Shown here piece after piece: positions 29,454 to 39,311 of a stretch of 64,000 nt of DNA. Source of the stretch: Zygosaccharomyces rouxii (taxonomy: Eukaryota > Ascomycota > Saccharomycetes > Saccharomycetales > Saccharomycetaceae); assembly GCF_000026365.1 (NCBI RefSeq), contig NC_012992.1:1-64000 (forward strand), written 5' to 3'. Below the pieces are notes generated by a model. That model was not told the origin of the DNA and did no database searches. It saw only the letters and a list, made by a program, of their open reading frames with translations. How positions within the stretch are numbered: the stretch's first letter is position 1; every line of letters starts with the position of its first letter. The position numbers and the translations under genes were made by a program.

Positions 29454-31208
29454 ATGACCGGTAAGGCAATGTTACTCTGTGCAATGGCACTTGCTGGAGG
29501 TGTCAATGCAATTGATGGTGCTTCCGATGTAAATATTCCAGCATTGGAACCATTGGACGTTAAACTGTCACCAGAATCCCTCTGGGAAGATTTCCAAAAC
29601 TATACTAGTACTGATGAATTACTTCAAAAATGGAGGGTATCACGTATGGCTCTAAGAGATGCCAAGACTGGTGACACAAGATTGATGTATCCTGCTACAT
29701 GGTCTCTTCAAGAACCGTATTCTTTAAAAAGTTTCAAGAATGATAATTGTTTAAATTTGGAGACAGCACATTCAGCTGCTATGATTGGACATGCGTTAGC
29801 CAATCCTTTGGAAGTTGCTAACGGTAACAAATTGGTGGTTCAATACGAAGTTCAATTGCAAAGAGGTTTAGAATGTGGTGGTGCCTTTATGAAACTATTA
29901 CCACCAATGAATGGAACAGAGTTACTCCGTTATAGTGGTGGTAGTGTCCCATTTGAAGTGATCTTTGGTCCTGATAAGTGTCAACCCTATACCAATGAAG
30001 TCCATTTTGGATTAAAGAAAACAAATCCAACTACTAATAAGCCAGAGGTTAAACTTTTAACCAATGCGCCCATTTCAAGATTGGATGGCGACGAAACGGT
30101 ACGTCTCTACACATTAATCATGGATTCAAAGAGTCAAGATTTTGAAATCAGAGTCGATGGTAAGGTGGTTAAAGTGGGCAATTTGTTGGATGAAGGATTG
30201 TTCAAACCACCTTTCCATGCGCCCAAGAAAGTACCCGATTTGAAGGCGAAAAAACCTAAAAATTGGGATGAAAGAGAATTTATCCCTGATCCTGAAGCTA
30301 TCAAACCTGAATATTGGGATGAGAGCGAGCCTCTGATGATCCCTGATGACACTGACATCAAACCAGCTTCATGGGATGAAAATATGCCAGAATATATACC
30401 AGAACCTAATCATTTCAAGCCTAAGTGGTGGGAAGACGGTGAAGACGGCGAATGGGTTGCGCCGCTTGTCCGCAATCCACAATGTTTTGAGATTGCCGGT
30501 TGTGGTCCATGGCAACCAAGAATGGTAGAAAACCCCGATTATTGGGGACCCTGGAATCCCCCCATGATTGAAAATCCAAAATATAGGGGTAAGTGGACAC
30601 CACCACTGATCGATAACCCTGATTATTCTGAGGATTTAAACCCAGGGACTTTGGAGAATCCAATCGGTGTAATACTATTTGAATTCTGGAGTGGATCTAA
30701 GGACTTACTGATTGATAATCTGTACTTGGGTCATCACGTTGAAGAGGCTGAATTACTAGGTAATAGAACATTTATTCCAAAGAGAAAGTTGCAAGAACAG
30801 CAGCTTGAAGCAGAAGTTATAGGGCGTAGGGGACATATCGAACATCCAAAGAAACCACCTACAATGTTTGGACAATCTGAATATAAACCAAACCTATTTG
30901 ATAGGTTATCCGATTACGGTGACACTTTATTGGAAAAATTTAGCCAACAGAGTTCATTCATTCAAAACATTCTTGGAGGTTCAATTCTAGTTTTGATACT
31001 AATGGTTACAAGTTATTTCTATTTGAAAGCTGTTCTTTTCCAACAAAAATATTCCGGAGGTTCAGGTACTGGTAAGGATAAGAAGGGTGACGAGAAGACG
31101 GAGGAGAAGCGTGAAAAGAAGCAACAAGCGAATGAGCCAGAACCTCATTTGGAGCAAGTAGACACCAAGGGTAAAAACGTTGGTTCTACCAAGAGAAAAA
31201 CTAAATAA
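29454..31208 (+). CDS. CNE1: Calnexin, ER chaperone CNE1
   Basis: A lectin-type chaperone of the ER membrane in glycoprotein quality control. The protein has 584 residues, with signal peptide 1-19 (MTGKAMLLCAMALAGGVNA). The lectin domain has the calreticulin-type cysteines and segment LLPPMN, then KCQPYTNEVHF. The P domain follows, with IPDPEAIKPEYWDE-type repeats and WKPPMIENPKY-type repeats (about 255-390). A membrane segment lies at about 506-528, and a basic, highly charged cytosolic tail of about 55 residues ends in KRKTK. S. cerevisiae Cne1 is shorter (502) and lacks such a tail, so this protein looks more like animal and fission yeast calnexin. The first ATG is 29454, after a GTG-started extension. 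Confidence 0.95.
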   Translation: MTGKAMLLCAMALAGGVNAIDGASDVNIPALEPLDVKLSPESLWEDFQNYTSTDELLQKWRVSRMALRDAKTGDTRLMYPATWSLQEPYSLKSFKNDNCLNLETAHSAAMIGHALANPLEVANGNKLVVQYEVQLQRGLECGGAFMKLLPPMNGTELLRYSGGSVPFEVIFGPDKCQPYTNEVHFGLKKTNPTTNKPEVKLLTNAPISRLDGDETVRLYTLIMDSKSQDFEIRVDGKVVKVGNLLDEGLFKPPFHAPKKVPDLKAKKPKNWDEREFIPDPEAIKPEYWDESEPLMIPDDTDIKPASWDENMPEYIPEPNHFKPKWWEDGEDGEWVAPLVRNPQCFEIAGCGPWQPRMVENPDYWGPWNPPMIENPKYRGKWTPPLIDNPDYSEDLNPGTLENPIGVILFEFWSGSKDLLIDNLYLGHHVEEAELLGNRTFIPKRKLQEQQLEAEVIGRRGHIEHPKKPPTMFGQSEYKPNLFDRLSDYGDTLLEKFSQQSSFIQNILGGSILVLILMVTSYFYLKAVLFQQKYSGGSGTGKDKKGDEKTEEKREKKQQANEPEPHLEQVDTKGKNVGSTKRKTK

Positions 31209-31373
31209 AAATGAGTGATGGAGCATGAGAATTTTTTTTTCCCATATTTTTATTCTGTTAAACCTATGTAGTTTAGTTTAGTTTAGTTTTAGTTTGTTTG
31301 ATCTATTTAACTAATCGCGCGCTTAAATGCAAATAAGAATTTGAAGAAAAAGTAAAGGTAAAAGCGTAGAGGC

Positions 31374-32933
31374 TCATTGCAACTTGCAACGAACTGCCTT
31401 CACCTGAGTGTAGTTGTTAAATGCCTCTTGGCCCATTTCACGACCAATACCGGAAGCGTTGAATCCTCCGAATGGAACTGCATGGTGGAAATCGTTGTAT
31501 GTGTTAATCCAAACGGTACCCGCCTTCAACCTGTCGGAAACTTTGATTGCATTGTTGATGTTTGTGGTGTGAATACCAGCTGCTAGACCGTATGGAGAAT
31601 CGTTGGCCAAATCAACAACTTCGTCCAAAGACTTGAATTTAGTGACAGTCACAACAGGACCAAAGATTTCCTCCTTAACGATTCTCATATTCTCTTTAAC
31701 GTCACCAAAGATTGTTGGTCTAACAAAGAAACCCTTGTCACCAACTCTTTCACCACCTGCCAATAGAGTAGCACCTTCTTTCTTACCGATATCGACGTAA
31801 CCCAAAATCTTTGACAATTGGTTTTGAGAAGTTTGGGCACCTTGGAAAGTACTTTCATCGAATGGATCACCGACTTTCAAGTTTTCAGATGCTTTGATAA
31901 ATTGTTCAACCAGAGTGTCATAAGCAGATTCCTCCACATAGACACGAGAACCTGCAGAACAAACTTCACCTGCATTGAAATAGATACCCAAAATGATGTT
32001 TTGAACAGTGGCAGCCATATCAGCATCAGCAAAGACGATATTAGGAGACTTACCACCTAGTTCCAAGGTGACCTTCTTCAAAGTAGATGCGGCGTTTTGA
32101 TAGAGGTGGATACCAGTAGCGGTGGAACCGGTGAATGCAATCTTCTTAACCTTTGGATGGACGGATAGAGCCTCACCGACAATTTTACCAAAACCAGAAA
32201 CGATATTAACAACACCAGGAGGGAAACCAGCCTTCGCAATGTATTTAGAAGCGTAAAGAGCAGACAGTGGGGTGGATTCAGCAGTCTTCAAAACAACCGT
32301 ATTACCAGCGGCAAGAGCAGGACCGATCTTCCAAGACCACATCAATAGAGGGAAATTCCAAGGAATAATTTGACCACAGACACCTAATGGTTCTCTCTTA
32401 GTGTAAGAGAAATGAGTCTTTCCAGTGTCCACTAGTCTACCATCAAATTTATCAGCTGCACCTGCACAGTATCTCAAGTAATTGACAACCAGCTGCACAT
32501 CGATTTTCGAGTTGTTAATAGCTTTACCGTTATCTAGAGTTTCGATAGATGCAAAAATATCAGCATCCTCTTCAATGTAATCTGCCAATCTGGAGAGAGC
32601 TTTACCCCTTTCCATTGGTTCAATGGTAGACCAAGAACCATTCTTGAAAGCTTTATCAGCAGCATCTACTGCAATATCAACATCTTCTTCACGACCTTCG
32701 TACACATGACAGATCTCATCTTCGGTAGATGGGTTGATGACCTCGAACGTCTTATGCTGTTGAGATGGGACAAACTTATTGTTAATGAACAGACCTGTTG
32801 GTTGTTCGTATTCCAACCCGTTGGGCAACTTAATGGGTACAGACAGTGGCAGATGTGAAAAGCAACGTAGCTGGTACCTAGCCACATGAGTGGTGGCACT
32901 TTTAGCACCACAGTATAGCGTTCTTGAAAACAT
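31374..32933 (-). CDS. ALD4: Mitochondrial aldehyde dehydrogenase ALD4
   Basis: Oxidises acetaldehyde to acetate in the mitochondrial matrix during ethanol use and acetate formation. The 519 residues are the same length as S. cerevisiae Ald4. An N-terminal presequence (about 1-25, basic, with [12 protein letters not shown]) precedes the ALDH body. The body has [13 protein letters not shown], the cofactor motif [17 protein letters not shown] (general base Glu) and the nucleophile in [12 protein letters not shown]. The C-terminal [14 protein letters not shown] matches Ald4 rather than Ald5. Codon bias is strong. A GTG-started frame extends three codons upstream; the ATG is 32933. The promoter holds several AGGGG stress elements. 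Synteny is with YOR374W. Confidence 0.95.
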   Translation of the reverse strand: MFSRTLYCGAKSATTHVARYQLRCFSHLPLSVPIKLPNGLEYEQPTGLFINNKFVPSQQHKTFEVINPSTEDEICHVYEGREEDVDIAVDAADKAFKNGSWSTIEPMERGKALSRLADYIEEDADIFASIETLDNGKAINNSKIDVQLVVNYLRYCAGAADKFDGRLVDTGKTHFSYTKREPLGVCGQIIPWNFPLLMWSWKIGPALAAGNTVVLKTAESTPLSALYASKYIAKAGFPPGVVNIVSGFGKIVGEALSVHPKVKKIAFTGSTATGIHLYQNAASTLKKVTLELGGKSPNIVFADADMAATVQNIILGIYFNAGEVCSAGSRVYVEESAYDTLVEQFIKASENLKVGDPFDESTFQGAQTSQNQLSKILGYVDIGKKEGATLLAGGERVGDKGFFVRPTIFGDVKENMRIVKEEIFGPVVTVTKFKSLDEVVDLANDSPYGLAAGIHTTNINNAIKVSDRLKAGTVWINTYNDFHHAVPFGGFNASGIGREMGQEAFNNYTQVKAVRCKLQ

Positions 32934-33557
32934 AACACACACGTTAACAAGATATGAATGTTAGCGTATTTGGAAGTTCGAGAAATGGAAACCTTTACAA
33001 TAATGCTGGAAGTGATCATTATGTTTAAATAGTAATGGGATTCGTTCGTTATGCTGAATAATATAATACAATTTCCCCCCTGTGACACTACATTAGCGTC
33101 ATCAATGATGTTTCCGTCTTATTTCTTACAACCCCATTGGACCCACGCCTCTCCTCTTGTTTGTGCTATAGTGCTAGTGGTAGTATCGGTAGTAATACCA
33201 GTAGAACGTTAAATTATGCCTTCTTCCTTCGTTACAAACTCCGTTTTTCGCTTATTTGTTGTTTCTCTTTCAGTTGCCAGTAGTTTGAGGGGGCCGCAGT
33301 ATTGGGATGGGAGAAATATCGGATTGCGGTTGCGGTCACTAAGCTACTAAAATATGCGGGGAAATTTTAGGGGAGGCGAAGGGGAAGATGAGGTGTAATG
33401 ATTGGTACGTGGACGCGATTATTTAGTAGGCGCGAGGAGGGGAATGTGTTCATGACGTAGGGGGGGAGGATAAGAAGCGAGAGGAGGGGAGGGGAGGGGA
33501 GAGAAAAAGGGGAGGAGAGCATAGGAGAGGAGGAGGGACCGATGAAGACAGAACTTA
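32934..33557. promoter_or_regulatory. ALD4 promoter and NUD1 3' region with polypurine/STRE tract
   Basis: A 624-base spacer. The half next to NUD1 (about 33365-33545) is a G- and A-rich polypurine tract on the plus strand containing seven AGGGG motifs, the core of the Msn2/Msn4 stress element. ALD4 is stress- and glucose-regulated in S. cerevisiae, so these could be functional. They may equally be simple-sequence drift. Confidence 0.5.
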
Positions 33558-36062
33558 CTATATGTTTATTTCTGACAGTCTGTTGCATGCCATCTTTATT
33601 ATGTTAATCATATCCTTAAGGTTATCTTTACCACTGTTGTTCTTAAGCCTTGTTAGCGGATTTTCCCTCAGATCTAATTTGACAAGGCACAGATTTGGTA
33701 ATGCTTCAATTAGGGAATAACAAGAAACCAGCTCATTACCCCTAAGGTTCAACTCTTGTAACGATGGTAATCTGTATGCAAAAGTCTTGGGCAATTGGTA
33801 AAGGCCTTTGATCCTCATCAATACTAAAACTCTTAATGATCCGGGGATTATTTCCCAATGTGGGATCTTGTTCATGTCACCATCTTGTAACCATAATTCT
33901 TCGAGGCTTCTCGATAATTGTTTCCATTGTCTTGAACCTTTATGTGCATCACATTTCAATATACGTAAGCGGTGGAATGGAAACAACAATGATGAAGAAT
34001 TTCCTCCGGTTCCCATTGTAATTCTCTTGAGATGGCCTTTTGTCCCCAATATGCTTAATGTCCTTAATTGATTCGATGCCCTTCTTTCAATTACTTCTTG
34101 TAATGGATTACCATCCAATTTAAGAATTCTTAATTTTGATAGATGACCGACGTTGTATATTTTGTCAATTTTATTATTACTGAGATCAATCTCCTCAATT
34201 TGAAACCATGAAGAATTGCTTGGAAGACCTTTGGTTAATTTGGCAAAATCAATCGTACCTTGAATTTCGTTATGAGAAAGATCAAGTCTAACCAAATTGG
34301 ATTTACCCAATTCTTTATCCAAGGTCTTAATCTTATTGTGAGATAAATTAACATCTCTAAGATGTAAACACGGTGAAAGAATTCCACCCATTCGATTTAG
34401 TGCATTGTGTGATAGGTCTAATGTTTCCAAATGTTGCAATGAATCTAATTGACAGCTTGTCAATTCGTTATTACTACATTGTAATTCGAAAATCCCAGTA
34501 GGAATTCCTTGTAAAGATTTCAAATGGTTATGATTCAAGTTAATGTTTCTCAAATGTGGTAACATTTCATCAAGTCCTACCATGTGAGGACCTAATTCAC
34601 GTCTTGATAAGTTCACATAATCAACTTGCGTTAACCAGTCTTGACCTCTAGGTGGTATTGCATCTGTCAATAATGCAACCAATTCTTTTCTGCTCTGCTG
34701 GAATGACGTATTAACCTGTGAAACTGTTGTCACATCTACTGCGCTCTCTGGGTGGGATGAATAACGCATTTTACCTGATTGACGTTTTTTCAATAAGAAA
34801 TTTGGGTTAATCTCCGGTACATCCATTGGAGTATCATCGTATTCTTCATCATCGTAATCGTTTCTAATAGATGGTTCACGTTCTTCTCGATATTGTCTAC
34901 GAGGTTTAGAAATTCTTTTCTGTACACTTGATTCAGATGTAAACTCACTTTGACTGTGGTTCGCGGAACTGTCTAAAGTACGACTGCTTGAAACATCTTG
35001 ATTCTTTGGAGCAGGTTTATACCAAACTCCATTAACGTTGTCAAAGACTAGTCCCATCTCCTCTGGCGTAATTAATTTCATTCCTTCAACCTCGGATTTC
35101 TCATCGCCATCACCATTATCATTGTTATTATTATTATTATGGCTATTATTATTACGGTTATTATTATTATTGTTATTAAGTTTACCAGTAGGAGGTTTTA
35201 GGTCAATATCTGCAGGCGATAGAGATGATGGTGTTTCACCAAAATAAGATGAGGTAGAATCGGTTGAGCCTGCAGATTCGGGTTGTGCATGCGGTTGAGC
35301 GTGTACGGCTGCCTTGCGCGGAGGCAGCAGTTCGTAATTAGATCTCTGTTTTCGAAGAATGTTGTCAAACACACCACGAGCTTCCAAGGCGGGATCAATA
35401 TCATCTTCTTCCTCCTCTGCCTCATCTTCATCATTATAGTCTTCATAATCTTGTGTTTCCCTTGATGCACTACTTTGTTCATTTTTTCTTCTATCATGTC
35501 TTTTGAAAGTATTCGTTGGGATTCCAGATATGTCGCTTAATGATGCTGTTAATACCAAATCAGAGGGCGGATCTCTGCCATTTTGACTTGACTGTTTCTC
35601 TGAAGGTAGGCTAAACTGTTGTATCTGCTGCGGCTGCAATTGTCGTTGATTTCTTTGTTGTGCTTTTACTTGGCTTTGCATTAGCATGTACTGTTTCCAT
35701 TGAGGTGTCTCCGCATTTTCATCATTGAAATTATTGTTGTCGTTATTATTATTAAATGCAAATCCATCACCAAAACTGCTTCTATTATCCCCATTTATAT
35801 GCTGTGGTGAATCGCCCGGTCTTTGCTGAACTGTACCGTAACTCATTGACCAATCTCCCAATCTTCTCACATAACTTTTTGACTGTGAACCTTCTACAAA
35901 AGATAAAAACTTTGAGTCTGCAAAATCATTATTAGGCAAGTATTGTTTAACACTTAGTTTTTCCTGATTACCATTATGACGAGAGTTGTTATTTTTACCA
36001 TTCGGTGAACTTATATGGAATTCTTGTAAACCTTCCGCTAAATTTTTTGAGGGGGAATCCAT
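33558..36062 (-). CDS. NUD1: Spindle pole body scaffold NUD1
   Basis: Outer-plaque spindle pole body protein and scaffold of the mitotic exit network, binding Spc72 and the Bfa1/Bub2 complex. 834 residues (851 in S. cerevisiae). The N-terminal half is low complexity, rich in Asn, Gln, Ser and acid, with a poly-Asn stretch at about 300-318. The C-terminal half (about 500-830) is a leucine-rich repeat array, with repeats such as LRNINLNHNHLKSLQG, LETLDLSHNALNRM, LRDVNLSHNKIKTL and LVRLDLSHNEIQG. The ATG is 36062; three codons before it open at TTG. Synteny is with YOR373W. Its partner SPC72 lies 25 kb away in the same window. Confidence 0.93.
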   Translation of the reverse strand: MDSPSKNLAEGLQEFHISSPNGKNNNSRHNGNQEKLSVKQYLPNNDFADSKFLSFVEGSQSKSYVRRLGDWSMSYGTVQQRPGDSPQHINGDNRSSFGDGFAFNNNNDNNNFNDENAETPQWKQYMLMQSQVKAQQRNQRQLQPQQIQQFSLPSEKQSSQNGRDPPSDLVLTASLSDISGIPTNTFKRHDRRKNEQSSASRETQDYEDYNDEDEAEEEEDDIDPALEARGVFDNILRKQRSNYELLPPRKAAVHAQPHAQPESAGSTDSTSSYFGETPSSLSPADIDLKPPTGKLNNNNNNNRNNNSHNNNNNNDNGDGDEKSEVEGMKLITPEEMGLVFDNVNGVWYKPAPKNQDVSSSRTLDSSANHSQSEFTSESSVQKRISKPRRQYREEREPSIRNDYDDEEYDDTPMDVPEINPNFLLKKRQSGKMRYSSHPESAVDVTTVSQVNTSFQQSRKELVALLTDAIPPRGQDWLTQVDYVNLSRRELGPHMVGLDEMLPHLRNINLNHNHLKSLQGIPTGIFELQCSNNELTSCQLDSLQHLETLDLSHNALNRMGGILSPCLHLRDVNLSHNKIKTLDKELGKSNLVRLDLSHNEIQGTIDFAKLTKGLPSNSSWFQIEEIDLSNNKIDKIYNVGHLSKLRILKLDGNPLQEVIERRASNQLRTLSILGTKGHLKRITMGTGGNSSSLLFPFHRLRILKCDAHKGSRQWKQLSRSLEELWLQDGDMNKIPHWEIIPGSLRVLVLMRIKGLYQLPKTFAYRLPSLQELNLRGNELVSCYSLIEALPNLCLVKLDLRENPLTRLKNNSGKDNLKDMINIIKMACNRLSEINI
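35115..35185. repeat. Asn-codon trinucleotide repeat in NUD1
   Basis: An imperfect ATT/GTT repeat on the plus strand encodes an Asn-rich tract of NUD1 on the minus strand. It is likely length-variable between strains. Confidence 0.8.
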
Positions 36063-36764
36063 ATGGTTCAATTCAATTGAGCTTCTTCCCCTTTTGAAGA
36101 CCTTTTAATACTGGGGATGAGTATTTCTAAATGTCTCTATAACTTAAGTCTTCTTGTCGAATTCTCGAGGGATTCTATACTATATTATATCTTTGTGAGA
36201 GTTTAGATCATCTATATCTCTAAAAACAAAATGTAAACAAACTTTTCCAATTTTTTTTTTTTTTTCTTCCTTTTTTTTCTTTTTTTCACCCCTCAAGGAA
36301 AACTAACAAATAAATAATTTTTAGATTTAACGTAGGGTAACATGGAGCGAAATAATTCTTTGAACTTTCTTCAGGGTAACACTACCAAACGCAAAAAAAA
36401 ATATACGGGATCGCGTTTGAAGCCAGAAAAAAAAACATTGGCACAGTAAAGAAGCGCAAAATGTTTTCTGAACTTCCTTCCTTTCGTGTTTAAAACAACA
36501 AACTAGGTTAAGGAAGAAGTCAAAGTTGAAGTTGAGGTTGAAGTTGAAGCTAAAGAATTTGAATAACTCTAGGTTGAAGAATCGTTGAAAGGTCAGAAGA
36601 TAAACATAAGTTTTCGGTAAAGATACGATTAAGGAGAAGAAGAACAGGAAATACAATATTGATCAAACGGTACACCAGGTTGTATCTCAAAAACTCTTGT
36701 CTCTCGCTTATTATTACCAAAACAAAAAGATCATACCAAGATTTTAGAATAAAATCAATTTGAT
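36063..36764. promoter_or_regulatory. Divergent NUD1/NDD1 promoter region
   Basis: About 700 bases. T-rich tracts lie at 36250-36290. A short GTTGAA-type repeat lies at about 36520-36550, and CTTC/GAAG stretches occur in the NDD1 leader. No Mcm1-Fkh or SBF/MBF site was identified with confidence. Confidence 0.4.
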
Positions 36765-38570
36765 ATGGATCGACAATCACCTGGGGTTCCTGGAGATGAA
36801 GGAATTGCAAGTGCTGCAGCAAGTCAAGATGCGGATGCTACCTTTTTCAAAGTTATATCTGAGAATCTGAAATATGCATTCAACAGTCCACTGCCAACTA
36901 CGCAATTTCCAACACCATATTCAAATCAGACTCAGCAACAACAACAGCAACAGCAACAACAGCAACAACAGCAACAACAGCAACAACAGAACCATTCGAT
37001 ACCGGGTCACTCAAATCAACAACAGGGGTTAATGGGACAGACTGGTGCTAATGATGGTAATAGCGATTCCTCTCTGGTAGAGAATAGCATGCTTGCAGGA
37101 TTACCCATGGGTATGGCAACAGGACCAGGTGGTGAGCCATTGAATGACATGAATATGCAACCATCATCGGTTTTACAATTTGGTAATACTTTTTCCAATG
37201 AATTTTTATTAGCATCGCCTGAGCAGTTTAGAGAATTTTTATTAGATTCACCTGCAGGTTACAACTTTTTCCATAAAACGCCAGCAAAGACACCATTAAG
37301 ATTTGTTACGGATGCAAGAGATAACAGTGCAGAACAAGCTAATGTAAATGGCGGTAACAGTAATGGAAGTGGTAGCGGTGATTTATTTGGCGTTGTAGAT
37401 GCCAAGATCAAAAAAACTGAGAGTTCCAGCAGTAGTAATACAAAGACAACGGTTTCCGACAGCAACACTGGTAATATTAAAAATGATAGTAGTAATGATG
37501 ATAAAGCCAACGATATAGGCCATCTGGATGGTAGTGGTGTAATTCCTCCTATTACTACTAACGCTCCTACTGATAATGATAATACGCAGACACCTTTGAG
37601 AAGTATAGATTTGAACCTTATGTTCAATTCTAATCAATTAACGGCGTCATCACCTTCGAAAAAATTTAGCGTTTCATTAACGCCATATGGCCGTAGAGTT
37701 TTGAACGATATGGGGACACCTTACGCTAAAAATGCAGTGCTATCATCAAATAGTGCATTGGCAGATTTTCAAAAGGCAAGAAAAAATAACGTAAAGCTAC
37801 AGAGTACACCACCGACAACTTTGGGATCTTATCATCATAGATCTCTGGAAAAAAATAAAAATGGTGGCAGTGGTACACTCGGACCTTTGTATCGTGATCG
37901 TGATCCATTAGCACCAACACAAGAAGAAAACGATGAAAATGACGTTTATGGATCTTCGCCAACAACGATTCAATTAAATTCTTCGGTAACAAAATCTACA
38001 ATTAAATTGGAACCTGGCAGGGTGCCACAGCTGAGTAAGATAGAAAATAATAGCAATAACAATATTGATGAACAGCTGTTTCCAAATGATGAGGATCGTC
38101 TACCCGTATCACCAACTCCTAAATGTCATAATAATAATAATACTAATAATAATAACGGTTCTTTAAGAATCCCAGAATTACCAAAGATGGGATCTTTTAA
38201 AAGTGAAAGTGGCTTACTTACTTCATCTGCTTCTAATGCAAGTAACCATAATACTCATAATACAAGACCAGGTAAAGTAAAGAAAAATGCAAAGAAACAA
38301 CCCAAATTTCAAATTATAGTAGCCAATACCCAAAAATTCAATGTACCGACGATGAACCAAAGATCATCAAAGAAAAATAGCGGGTTGAAAAGATCACAGT
38401 CTTTACTTTCCAATCCTTCAGCATCAAGTACATCAAACCGATCACAACAAAAAAATGGCGGCGGTAGAAATGTTAGTAACAATACTAATGCAAATGGACA
38501 CTCCGCCGATGGGGTTAAACGATCGTTTTCATTTACATCGGGGAGAGGGCAGTTTAACGGGTACCAATAG
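36765..38570 (+). CDS. NDD1: Cell-cycle transcription co-activator NDD1
   Basis: In S. cerevisiae Ndd1 binds Fkh2-Mcm1 and turns on the CLB2 cluster at G2/M. The protein here has 601 residues (554 in S. cerevisiae). It is of low complexity: a 19-Gln run (residues 57-75), Asn/Ser-rich stretches and many SP/TP phosphorylation motifs. Recognisable blocks are FSNEFLLASPEQFREFLLDSP (about 145-165) and GYNFFHKTPAKTPLRFVTD, plus SLTPYGRRVLNDMGTPY (about 304-320). Identity rests on these blocks and on position between NUD1 and GPB1/2, as in YOR372C. The ATG is 36765. Confidence 0.88.
   Translation: MDRQSPGVPGDEGIASAAASQDADATFFKVISENLKYAFNSPLPTTQFPTPYSNQTQQQQQQQQQQQQQQQQQQQNHSIPGHSNQQQGLMGQTGANDGNSDSSLVENSMLAGLPMGMATGPGGEPLNDMNMQPSSVLQFGNTFSNEFLLASPEQFREFLLDSPAGYNFFHKTPAKTPLRFVTDARDNSAEQANVNGGNSNGSGSGDLFGVVDAKIKKTESSSSSNTKTTVSDSNTGNIKNDSSNDDKANDIGHLDGSGVIPPITTNAPTDNDNTQTPLRSIDLNLMFNSNQLTASSPSKKFSVSLTPYGRRVLNDMGTPYAKNAVLSSNSALADFQKARKNNVKLQSTPPTTLGSYHHRSLEKNKNGGSGTLGPLYRDRDPLAPTQEENDENDVYGSSPTTIQLNSSVTKSTIKLEPGRVPQLSKIENNSNNNIDEQLFPNDEDRLPVSPTPKCHNNNNTNNNNGSLRIPELPKMGSFKSESGLLTSSASNASNHNTHNTRPGKVKKNAKKQPKFQIIVANTQKFNVPTMNQRSSKKNSGLKRSQSLLSNPSASSTSNRSQQKNGGGRNVSNNTNANGHSADGVKRSFSFTSGRGQFNGYQ
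36933..36989 (+). repeat. CAA/CAG repeat coding 19 Gln in NDD1
   Basis: Nineteen consecutive CAG or CAA codons in a largely CAA-CAA-CAG pattern. This is a typical variable-length polyglutamine tract of a transcription factor. Confidence 0.95.
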
Positions 38571-39311
38571 ACTTTTATGTTTTTATTTCTTTTTTTCTCT
38601 TTTCATTTCTCAAACGTTTTAATCGTTTTTTAACATACATTTATCGTCATTATCTTCTTTAGATACCTTTAACTTTTAAACTTTTATGGTCTTCATAGAC
38701 CAGGGCATATAACAATACAAAAGGATAAAAAAAATTCAAATTGAATTGAATTGACGGTATGGTTAAATATTTAAATTATGTGTATGAATTCATATCTACT
38801 TATGAATTCATAGTTAGATATTTCAGTAATTGGGCCGACTCAGGCGTTAAAGATCATTGCCATTGGATTCGTTGTGTGCCCGAGGAATTTACGTTATGTC
38901 ATTTGAAACTTAAATTCGGTCATCAATGCAAAAGTAAGACACAAGTATGAGACTATAAAACAGTATCATGGCATATTTTCAATATCTAACAATTTAGCCG
39001 CCCACCCTACTACTATTGCAGCTACAACTATCACTTAATTGCTAATCATCTCACGTGACATTCATTGTCCCTATTATTTTTCAAATTCCATTTGGCAGGC
39101 GCGAATATGTACATATAAAAACAAGATGCCATCTTTCGATAAGCATTTCACAATTGCATATTCACAAAGGGAAGCGACGTTGTAGACCATAAAGAAAGAG
39201 AGTTGACAATAGATTGTAGATCGTTTTGAATTGATAGTGTTTTGTTGATTTCAAGATTAAAAAATCAATTTTTCATAAAGAAGAGTATTGAATCACTCTG
39301 CTAGAAGTTTT
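38571..39311. promoter_or_regulatory. NDD1-GPB intergenic region
   Basis: About 740 bases. A 63-codon ATG frame at 38759-38950 has no recognisable similarity. The GPB promoter half holds TCACGTGA at 39051-39058, an exact Cbf1-type E-box. A TATA-like CATATAAAAAC follows near 39110-39120, about 195 bases before the ATG. Confidence 0.45.
39051..39058. promoter_or_regulatory. E-box TCACGTGA (Cbf1/Pho4 type)
   Basis: A perfect palindrome about 255 bases before the GPB1/2 ATG. It suits Cbf1, or Pho4 if the flanks allow. Regulation is inferred from sequence only. Confidence 0.45.

Noticed and set aside
37259..37627. Minus-strand frame rich in Leu and Ser inside NDD1
   Set aside because: Antisense of Asn/Ser-rich low-complexity coding sequence, not a separate gene.
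38759..38950. 63-codon ATG frame between NDD1 and GPB
   Set aside because: No similarity recognised. It lies in promoter-like AT-rich DNA and includes a small repeated GAATTCATA element.
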